Origin: CAYQEC01 sp964416425
GTDB lineage: Bacteria > Actinomycetota > Acidimicrobiia > Spongiisociales > UBA5794
Length of the DNA stretch: 64,000 nucleotides
Assembly (NCBI GenBank): GCA_964416425.1
Contig: CAYQEC010000003.1
Location: 1 to 64,000, forward strand
Reading direction: 5' to 3'
In this document: piece after piece, positions 58,123-64,000 of the stretch
Layout: every line of letters begins with the position of its first letter
Numbering within the stretch: the stretch's first letter is position 1
Notes under the pieces: generated by a model
The model's database searches: none
Told to the model about the DNA's origin: nothing
What the model saw: the letters and a program-made list of their open reading frames with translations, nothing else
Position numbers and translations under genes: made by a program

Positions 58123-58596
58123 ATGAAGATCGAAGTCGTCCGCAGCGCCCGCCGGCGCAAGACCATCCAAGCCCGCCTCGTCGACGGGGTACTCCGCATC
58201 GCCATCCCCGACAACCTCACCCGGGCCGAGGAGTCCCATTGGGTGGAGACGATGCAGCAGCGCTTCACCCGCAAGCGCACCTCCGACGGCATCGACCTGG
58301 CCGCCCGGGCCCGCCGGCTCGCCACCCGCCACCACCTCCCCCACCCCGCCTCGATCGAATGGTCGGATCGGCTCCACACCCTGTGGGGATCGTGCAGCAC
58401 GGCGAGCCGCCGCATCCGCATCGCGACCCGCCTCGCCGAGTATCCGGGGTGGGTACTCGACTACGTCATCGTCCACGAGCTGGCGCACCTGGACGAGGCG
58501 ACCCACTCGCCCGCCTTCTGGATGCTCGTCAACCGCTACGGCATGGCGGAGCGGGCCCGCGGTTATCTCATCGCCCGGGGAGAGATCGAGGGCTGA
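58123..58596 (+). CDS. YgjP-like metallopeptidase (DUF45, M48-like)
   Basis: 157 residues. The zinc motif is HELAHLDEATHSPAFW (HExxH plus a downstream His), with LWGSCSTASRRIRIATRL before it. The N-terminal half has the DUF45 strand pattern VVRSARRRKTIQARLVDG. The SprT/WSS1-type fold is likely. TACGAT is eleven bases before the ATG. Confidence 0.87.
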   Translation: MKIEVVRSARRRKTIQARLVDGVLRIAIPDNLTRAEESHWVETMQQRFTRKRTSDGIDLAARARRLATRHHLPHPASIEWSDRLHTLWGSCSTASRRIRIATRLAEYPGWVLDYVIVHELAHLDEATHSPAFWMLVNRYGMAERARGYLIARGEIEG

Positions 58597-58611
58597 GGAC
58601 GGTGGCCGCGG

Positions 58612-59304
58612 TCACTCGACCGGGGTGTCGTCGCCGGCGATGTCCTCGAGGACCCCGGGATCGACGACGCGGATGACCCGGTAGCCGGTCTCTATCGCTC
58701 CCCGGCGGCGCAGATCCGCCAACGCCTCATTGACGGACTGGCGGCTCGCCCCCAGCAGCATCGCCAGCGTCGCCTGGCTCAACTGGATCTCGCCGTAGGC
58801 GTCGGCCTCCTCCAGCAGCATCTCGGCCACCTGCTCCTTGACCGTGCGGTGCATGAGGCGCAGGACCCGGCGCTGGGTGGATTCGAGCTGGTTCAGTCCC
58901 GCGATCAGCCACCGCATCGCGATCCGGGGGTGTTCCAGCAGCACCGGCAGGAGCTTCTCCCGCTCCATCCGGAATGCAGTCACCGCCGCGATCGCCCGGG
59001 CCGAGGACATGTAGGGGCGGTCCTGGAACATGGCGATGTCACCGATGACGGCCCCGTCGGAGACGTGGGCGATGACCCGGCGCCCCTCTCTCCGGTTCCG
59101 GTACAGCTCGACCTGGCCGCGCTGGATCACGTACGCCGCGTCGGCTGCGGTTCCCTCCTTGAAGAGATGCGTCCCCGGGTACTTGTCGATGTACTGGCCG
59201 ACTCCCGCCAGCGCGGTGAGGTCCTCGGTGGTCAGAGGCAGGTAGTCGGTCCGGCCGAACGAGCGCGCCAGCCACGCGAAATGCTGTTGCTCTCCGTTGT
59301 CCAT
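58612..59304 (-). CDS. Crp/Fnr family transcriptional regulator
   Basis: 230 residues. The cyclic-nucleotide-like domain spans residues ~15-135 (GTHLFKEGTAADAAYVIQRG, GDIAMFQDRPYMSSARA). A dimerisation helix precedes the C-terminal winged helix (IQLSQATLAMLLGASRQSVN, residues ~178-200). The cAMP phosphate-binding Arg-Ser pair is not conserved as RS-x-ST. Start at the ATG at 59304 with GGGAG ahead; the longer in-frame start has none. Confidence 0.88.
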   Translation of the reverse strand: MDNGEQQHFAWLARSFGRTDYLPLTTEDLTALAGVGQYIDKYPGTHLFKEGTAADAAYVIQRGQVELYRNRREGRRVIAHVSDGAVIGDIAMFQDRPYMSSARAIAAVTAFRMEREKLLPVLLEHPRIAMRWLIAGLNQLESTQRRVLRLMHRTVKEQVAEMLLEEADAYGEIQLSQATLAMLLGASRQSVNEALADLRRRGAIETGYRVIRVVDPGVLEDIAGDDTPVE

Positions 59305-59452
59305 AGGCTCCCTTCCTGCCCGGGACAACGCCGTCGCCGGTCCGGCTCTTCCGAGAAATCGTCAACGCCGCGACAATGCTGCGAGCGCTCCCACGGGGCC
59401 GGCGGGAGGCCACGGCGCGGATGGGGAGCGCGGGCGCAGCTTCGCCCCGGCC

Positions 59453-60169
59453 TCAGTCGACGACAGCCAGGCGGATGCGCCGGAAGCCCTTGCCCTTCGA
59501 CTCCACCTTCACGATCTCGATCCGGCCCACCTCTGAGGTGGAGCCGACGTGGGTGCCGCCGTCGGCCTGGCGGTCGAGGCCCACGATGTCCACCACGCGT
59601 ACCTCTCGGAGGCTGGCCGGGAGCAGGCTCACCTTGGTGCGGATCAGGCTCGGGTCCTGGTCGGCCTCGGCCCGCGGCAGGAAGCTGACCTCGACCGGCA
59701 GGGCCGCCGCCAGCTGCCGGTTCAGTTCCTCCTGGAGCGGGGCCTTGTCCTCCGGATCCCAGTCCGGCAGCTCGAAATCCAGCCGTCCCTCACCGGGTTT
59801 CATGTTGCCGCCGGTGACCGGGCTCCGGTAGCGATCCCACACCACGCCGCAGAGGGCATGCATCGCGGTGTGGGTGCGCATCAGCTCGTAACGCCGCTGC
59901 CAGTCGATCACGCCTCGCACCTCGGTGCCGCGCGGGGGAAGGTCGCCGTCGAGCCAGTGCCACACCTCGGATCCGTCCGATGCCACCCGCACCACCTCGA
60001 TGCGGTCGTCGCCGATCCAGAGCGCCCCGACGTCGTGGGGCTGACCACCGCCTCCCGGGTAGAAGACCGTGCGGTCGAGCCGCACCCGGCCGTCGTCCCG
60101 ATCGACCTCGAGAACGGAGGCGTTGACCTCGCGGGCATAGGCGTCGGTCGAGTAGATGCGCGTGGTCAT
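59453..60169 (-). CDS. alaX: Alanyl-tRNA editing protein (AlaX)
   Basis: 238 residues. FYPGGGGQPHDVG, the zinc-binding RTHTAMHALCGVV (HxxxH) and RQADGGTHVGST are the editing-domain hallmarks. It hydrolyses Ser-tRNA(Ala) or Gly-tRNA(Ala). The C-terminal basic stretch ESKGKGFRRIRL fits tRNA binding. GGGAGG is seen upstream of the ATG. Confidence 0.9.
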   Translation of the reverse strand: MTTRIYSTDAYAREVNASVLEVDRDDGRVRLDRTVFYPGGGGQPHDVGALWIGDDRIEVVRVASDGSEVWHWLDGDLPPRGTEVRGVIDWQRRYELMRTHTAMHALCGVVWDRYRSPVTGGNMKPGEGRLDFELPDWDPEDKAPLQEELNRQLAAALPVEVSFLPRAEADQDPSLIRTKVSLLPASLREVRVVDIVGLDRQADGGTHVGSTSEVGRIEIVKVESKGKGFRRIRLAVVD

Positions 60170-60207
60170 GGCGGCCTCCCGGGTCGGCTGCCCCTGACAC
60201 TAGAGGC

Positions 60208-61014
60208 TCAAACTTGGCCGGTTGGCGTGCCGGTCCGGTCCGTCACCGGCCTCGGCTCGCTCCGACTGCGGGAGGTGCGGTCGATCAGGATCGGGTAGCC
60301 GATCGCCACCACCGCCGCGAACAGGAACCACTGCATGGCGTAACTGAAGTGGTTCCGCTCGGTCTGCTCCGGTGGCGGCACCGGGCGTGGGCTTCCGTTG
60401 GCCTGCGGAGGCTCCTGGCTCTGCAACTCCGCATAGACCGGGGCCAGATCGAGACGGCTCTGCTGCTGGAGCCGGGCGAGGTCGACCCGGGCGATGCGGG
60501 CGAGGACGCCCTCGGCGGGGTCGACCGGCCCGAAACGGCCGCGTACCTGGGTCTTGCGGAGGATGCCGATCACCTCGACCTCGCCGGGCGGAGGCTCGGC
60601 GCCGGCCACCGGCGGATCGGTGGCGTCGATCGGGACCCAGCCCCGGTCGACCACGACGGCGGTGCCGTCGTCCAGCAGCAACGGCGTGAGCACGTGGTGT
60701 CCGGACACGCCGTCGAGGGAGAGGGAGCGCAGCACCACCTCTTCGTCGAGCACATACGTCCCGTCGAGGCACACCATCCGGTACTCGAGCTCATCCGGGT
60801 CCTCGCCGAACCTGGCCACCAGCTCGTCCCACGAGGCGGGTGCGGCCTCGAGCCGGGTCTCCAGCAGGCGGTTGAGCTGCTTGCGCTCGTCGAGGCGCCG
60901 CAGCTGCCACTGGCCCAGGTTCACGAACGCCACGATGGCCACCAGGGCGAGGACGTGGCCTGCCAGCCATTTGGGGCGGACCAGGAAGGCGAAGCTGCGG
61001 GACGGCCGGCTCAT
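60208..61014 (-). CDS. SURF1 family cytochrome oxidase assembly protein
   Basis: 268 residues. One N-terminal helix (WLAGHVLALVAIVAFVNLGQ) and one C-terminal helix (YAMQWFLFAAVVAIGYPIL) flank a periplasmic-facing domain with VDRGWVPID, WVDLG-like ARVDLARLQ and RNHFSYAMQWF. These are SURF1 signatures for heme a3 insertion in terminal oxidase, indicating aerobic respiration. A TAGCAT lies seven bases ahead of the ATG, on the minus strand. Confidence 0.9.
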   Translation of the reverse strand: MSRPSRSFAFLVRPKWLAGHVLALVAIVAFVNLGQWQLRRLDERKQLNRLLETRLEAAPASWDELVARFGEDPDELEYRMVCLDGTYVLDEEVVLRSLSLDGVSGHHVLTPLLLDDGTAVVVDRGWVPIDATDPPVAGAEPPPGEVEVIGILRKTQVRGRFGPVDPAEGVLARIARVDLARLQQQSRLDLAPVYAELQSQEPPQANGSPRPVPPPEQTERNHFSYAMQWFLFAAVVAIGYPILIDRTSRSRSEPRPVTDRTGTPTGQV

Positions 61015-61087
61015 CGCGCCGATGCTATCCCCTCCGGGTCTCCCGCCCCACCGCGTCCCGGCCGTGATCGCAGCCGTGGCCGGTGGG

Positions 61088-61093
61088 TAGGCT
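61088..61093 (+). promoter_or_regulatory. TAGGCT -10 box for leaderless phosphomutase gene
   Basis: TAGGCT, six bases (GACTCG), then the ATG at 61100. The SURF1 gene on the other strand starts 85 bp away and has its own TAGCAT, so the intergenic region carries two divergent promoters. Confidence 0.55.
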
Positions 61094-61099
61094 GACTCG

Positions 61100-61705
61100 A
61101 TGCGCCTCTACCTGGTCCGCCACGCGGTGACGGGCGAGACGGACAAGACCCTGAGCGGACGTCTCCCCGGCATCCCGCTCTCCCCGACCGGGCGCGCCAT
61201 GGCGACCACGATGGCCGAGCAGCTCGCCGCCTTCCCGGTGGAGGCCGTCTACTCGTCTCCGATCCGCCGTTGCCGGGAGACGGCCCGCATCCTGGGGCGG
61301 ACCTGGGGCTTGACACCGGCCACGGTGCCGGGGCTGGTCGAGGCCGACTACGGGCGGTGGAGCGGCCGCAGCCTGCGGAGTCTCACCCGACTCAAGGCGT
61401 GGCAGCGGCTCATGACGGCGCCAGCCCGTTTCCGGTTCCCGGACGGCGAGACGCTCGAAGAGGTGCGAGCCCGTGCCGTCGCCGCCGTCGAGGCCATGGC
61501 AGACCGCCATCCCGCGGCCGAGGTGGTTGCGGTGACCCACGCCGACGTGGTCCGGGTCCTGCTCGGTCACTACCTCGGTGCCCCCCTCGACCTCATCCAC
61601 CGCCTCCACGTACGGCCCGCCGGCGTTTCGGTCGTGGAGCTGGCCGCGGACGGGTCGGTACGGGTTCCCGTTGTCAACTGGGGCCCGTCGCCGGGGGTCC
61701 GCTGA
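61100..61705 (+). CDS. Histidine phosphatase family protein (MSMEG_4193 type)
   Basis: 201 residues. The catalytic motif is LYLVRHAVTGETD (RHG-like, nucleophile His8), with SSPIRRCRETARI and VTHADVVRVLLGHYLG for the other phosphate-pocket residues. It begins the conserved trio phosphomutase-like, DUF3090, SCO1664-like, found near mycothiol genes in many actinobacteria. Its stop overlaps the next ATG by one base (TGATG). Confidence 0.88.
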   Translation: MRLYLVRHAVTGETDKTLSGRLPGIPLSPTGRAMATTMAEQLAAFPVEAVYSSPIRRCRETARILGRTWGLTPATVPGLVEADYGRWSGRSLRSLTRLKAWQRLMTAPARFRFPDGETLEEVRARAVAAVEAMADRHPAAEVVAVTHADVVRVLLGHYLGAPLDLIHRLHVRPAGVSVVELAADGSVRVPVVNWGPSPGVR

Positions 61706-62187
61706 TGGCTCTCGCCGCCGACGGGTTCGTCGCCGGGGCGCACGGGGAGCCGGGGCAGCGCACCTTCCTGCTGCAGTTCACCGTCGACGGGGTGCCCGCC
61801 TGGTACCTGCTGGAGAAGGCCCAGGTGGCGGCTCTCGCCACCGAGAGCGCCTCCCTGCTGCTCGCCGCCGGCTTCGCCGGGGCCGGGCGCTCGGTAGAGA
61901 CCCCCGAACTGATGGAAGCGTCCCGGCTCGCCTTCCGGGTGGCGGAGATCGGCCTGGTGTTCGACGCCGAATCCGGGCTGGTCACCCTGCTCCTCACCCC
62001 GACCGACGCCGACATCGAACCGGTCGCCTACCAGCTCTCGCCGGCCCAACTCGACGCCGGGGCTCGCGCCGGCGGGGACGCGGTGCTGCAGGGACGCCCG
62101 CGCTGCCCCCAGTGCGGGCTGGCGATGGACCCGGAAGGCCACCACTGCCCGGTGACCAACGGCGACCTCCGGCACCACCGGCCGTGA
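61705..62187 (+). CDS. DUF3090 family protein
   Basis: 160 residues. LLQFTVDGVPAWYLLEKAQV, FRVAEIGLVFDAESGLVTLL and a C-terminal zinc ribbon CPQCGLAMDPEGHHCP are diagnostic. Function is unknown. It is coupled to the phosphomutase-like gene and followed by the SCO1664 family gene, an order conserved across Actinomycetota. Confidence 0.9.
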   Translation: MALAADGFVAGAHGEPGQRTFLLQFTVDGVPAWYLLEKAQVAALATESASLLLAAGFAGAGRSVETPELMEASRLAFRVAEIGLVFDAESGLVTLLLTPTDADIEPVAYQLSPAQLDAGARAGGDAVLQGRPRCPQCGLAMDPEGHHCPVTNGDLRHHRP

Positions 62188-62191
62188 CGGT

Positions 62192-62878
62192 GTGACGATG
62201 GCATGGAAACCGGCGATCGACGAGCTGGTGGGCCGCTTCGCCTCGGCCTCGAACGCCACCCTCCTCGCCACCACCGGCGACGGCGACCTCGTCGTGTACA
62301 AGCCGGCGCGGGGAGAACGACCTCTGTGGGACTTTCCCCGCGAGACCCTGGCGATGCGGGAGGTGCTCACCTATCGGGTCAGCGCCGCCTTGGGATTCGA
62401 CCTGGTGCCGGAGACGACCCTGGGCGAGGGTCCCCTGGGACCCGGGTCGATCCAGCGGTTCGTCGAACACGACGCCGAGTACGACGCCGTGGGGGACGTC
62501 CGGGCCGCCGACCCTGCGCTGTGGCCGTGCGCGGTGCTCGACGTCGTCTGCAACAACGCGGACCGCAAACTGGGGCACATCCTGCGCGACCCGGCGGGGC
62601 GTCTCCACGCAATCGACCACGGCCTCACCTTCCACCCCGAGGACAAGCTCCGCACCGTGCTGTGGGTATTCGCCGGCCGGCCGCTCCCGCCCGCAGCCCT
62701 CGAGGGCCTTGACGCCCTCCGGTCCGCTCTCGACGGGTCACTGGGGCAAGAGGTCGGGGAGGCGCTCGGGGCGCGGTCCCTCGAGGCGCTCCAGGGCCGG
62801 GTGGCGCGGTTACGCCGTCACGGGGTGCATCCCGAGCCGCCCGACCACCGCCCTCCCCTCCCCTGGCCGCCCTACTGA
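62192..62878 (+). CDS. SCO1664 family protein
   Basis: 228 residues. ATLLATTGDGDLVVYKPARG and REVLTYRVSAALGFDLVPET resemble the PI3/4-kinase-like fold, with the SCO1664 hallmark IDHGLTFHPEDKLRTVLWVF containing the DHG catalytic-type motif. GTG at 62192 or ATG at 62198 are both possible. It is the third member of the conserved trio. Confidence 0.85.
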   Translation: MTMAWKPAIDELVGRFASASNATLLATTGDGDLVVYKPARGERPLWDFPRETLAMREVLTYRVSAALGFDLVPETTLGEGPLGPGSIQRFVEHDAEYDAVGDVRAADPALWPCAVLDVVCNNADRKLGHILRDPAGRLHAIDHGLTFHPEDKLRTVLWVFAGRPLPPAALEGLDALRSALDGSLGQEVGEALGARSLEALQGRVARLRRHGVHPEPPDHRPPLPWPPY

Positions 62879-62897
62879 GGCGCGCCACCCGCGGCGG

Positions 62898-64000
62898 TCA
62901 GCCACCGTGGGCGATGCCCCCGGTGCGGCGGGGATCCGCCGCCTCGAACAGCCAGGCCCGGGGATCGAACAGCACCGCCTGCACCCCCCCGAAGTACATC
63001 GACAGGTCGGGGAAGCGACGCACCTGAACGTCCTCGAAGGGCCGGACCGGGATTCCGGGCTCGTAGGCGGCGGTGGGAACCCCCTCGAAGATCTCGGCGT
63101 GGACCCGGGGGTGGTCGACGGCGTCGGAGAGGGCCATGCCGAGATGGATGAAGTTGACGAGCACCGAGCTGATGGCCGTCGTGATGCGGTCGGCGCCCGG
63201 GGACCCGATGGCGAGCACCGCCCCGCTCCGGCTGCGCGCCACCGTGGGTGCCATGTTGGAGACCAGCCGGGTCCCCGGCTCGAGGGCATGCAGCCCCTGC
63301 GGGTTGAGCTCGATCTCGCCCAGCGAGTTGTTGAGCCAGAAGCCGGTACCGTCGACGAGGGCGCCCGACCCGTAACCGGCCGACACGGTGACTGAGCAGG
63401 CGTTGCCGTCCGAGTCGACCGTGGAGGTATGGGTGGTGGACGGGGCCGAGATGATCCCCTCCAGGTCGCCCAACCGTGCCAGCTCCAGCAGGCGCTGCGC
63501 CTCGGCGAGGCGGTCGTGGTGGCCCACGAGGAACTCGGTGCGGTAGGTGAGCACCGCCCTTTGTACCCGGATCAGGGTCTCGATGTCCTCGGCGGACCAG
63601 GATTCGAAGGCCCCTCCACCGAGCAGCAGGAGCATGGCCGCCATGCAGGCCCCACCCACCGCCGGCGGCGGATTGGTGGCGACCGCCCACTCGTCGATGT
63701 CGACCCGGATCGGTTCCCGGATCACCGCCTGGTACTCGGCGAGGTCGCGTCGGGTCAGGAGCCCGCCTCCGGCCTGGACGGCGTCGACGATCTGGGCCCC
63801 GAGCTCGCCCCGGTAGAGGGCATCGGTGCCCTCGGCGGCCAGCAAGTGGAGAGAGTCGGCCAGGAAGGGCACGTGGACCGTCTCCCCCGCCACCAGGTGG
63901 GTGCCGTCGGGATGGTGGATGACGGCGTAGCTGGTGGGATCCCATCCGAATACGACCTGGTGGGAGTGGGCGAAGTACTCCGCCGCCGCCGCCGACAACG
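62898..64000 (-). CDS. Gamma-glutamyltransferase family protein, partial
   Basis: At least 366 residues in the window; the N-terminus lies beyond base 64000, since family members usually exceed 500 residues. The autoprocessing nucleophile Thr is in STTHTSTVDSDGNACSVTVS, and AIGSPGADRITTAISSVLVN and NPPPAVGGACMAAMLLLL are other family blocks. It cleaves glutathione-like gamma-glutamyl peptides outside or at the envelope. Actinobacteria with mycothiol may use it on other amides. Confidence 0.9.
   Translation of the reverse strand, partial: LSAAAAEYFAHSHQVVFGWDPTSYAVIHHPDGTHLVAGETVHVPFLADSLHLLAAEGTDALYRGELGAQIVDAVQAGGGLLTRRDLAEYQAVIREPIRVDIDEWAVATNPPPAVGGACMAAMLLLLGGGAFESWSAEDIETLIRVQRAVLTYRTEFLVGHHDRLAEAQRLLELARLGDLEGIISAPSTTHTSTVDSDGNACSVTVSAGYGSGALVDGTGFWLNNSLGEIELNPQGLHALEPGTRLVSNMAPTVARSRSGAVLAIGSPGADRITTAISSVLVNFIHLGMALSDAVDHPRVHAEIFEGVPTAAYEPGIPVRPFEDVQVRRFPDLSMYFGGVQAVLFDPRAWLFEAADPRRTGGIAHGG

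Noticed and set aside
1..64000. CRISPR arrays, prophage or insertion sequences
   Set aside because: No regularly spaced short repeats, cas, integrase, transposase or phage structural genes were recognised in either strand.

Overview
The window is about 70% GC and carries a core gene set typical of Actinomycetota. The clearest marker is the conserved run pgsA - gcvH - garA - ftsR(MerR) - bifunctional nuclease - second MerR (Rv1822-Rv1830-like). Others are polyphosphate glucokinase, the phosphomutase/DUF3090/SCO1664 trio, a SigE-type ECF factor and GTG-rich starts with ATGA/GTGA overlaps. SURF1, glutaryl-CoA dehydrogenase and an SLH/beta-helix surface protein suggest an aerobic, deep-branching actinobacterium, possibly class Acidimicrobiia; that placement is inference.

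Layout. 1-3.4 kb: two copies of a hairpin-rich repeat bracket an ECF sigma factor with a membrane partner and a small gene. 3.4-12.8 kb: nuclease, DUF6941 protein, phospholipid synthase, the garA regulatory cluster with a PBP-type carboxypeptidase and a phosphoribosyltransferase inserted, gcvT, ppgK and a lipase-like hydrolase. 12.8-24 kb: adenosine deaminase, AI-2E-type permease, OsmC, YqgE, RNase HII, glutaryl-CoA dehydrogenase, Maf, Na/Pi symporter, glycogen phosphorylase and HD-GYP. 24-34.5 kb: YxlEFG-like ABC module, racemase, MFS, DRG-like GTPase, Mut7-C protein, hotdog-fold protein, DUF4349 lipoprotein and SLH protein. 34.5-45 kb: MerR/aldo-keto reductase pair, DksA-like protein, second aldo-keto reductase, then a lipid-modification operon (FAD oxidase, DUF1365, cyclopropane synthase, SRPBCC, SDR) and DUF4386/DUF4389 membrane proteins. 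45-57.9 kb: an accessory zone with a RES/Xre toxin-antitoxin pair, two gene remnants, a 46-residue protein with a perfect Shine-Dalgarno, AraC and MerR/GyrI regulators, TrmO, tandem quinone-oxidoreductase paralogues and a decayed ABC transporter between direct repeats. 58-64 kb: housekeeping again, ending in a gamma-glutamyltransferase cut by the window edge.

Two patterns cut across these regions. At least seven genes have a TANNNT hexamer exactly six bases upstream of the start codon, which points to leaderless transcription from TAGGCT-like -10 boxes. Two MerR genes carry textbook 19-bp-spacer promoters with a central dyad and the same CATACT -10 box. No CRISPR array, prophage, insertion sequence, rRNA or intact tRNA was recognised.
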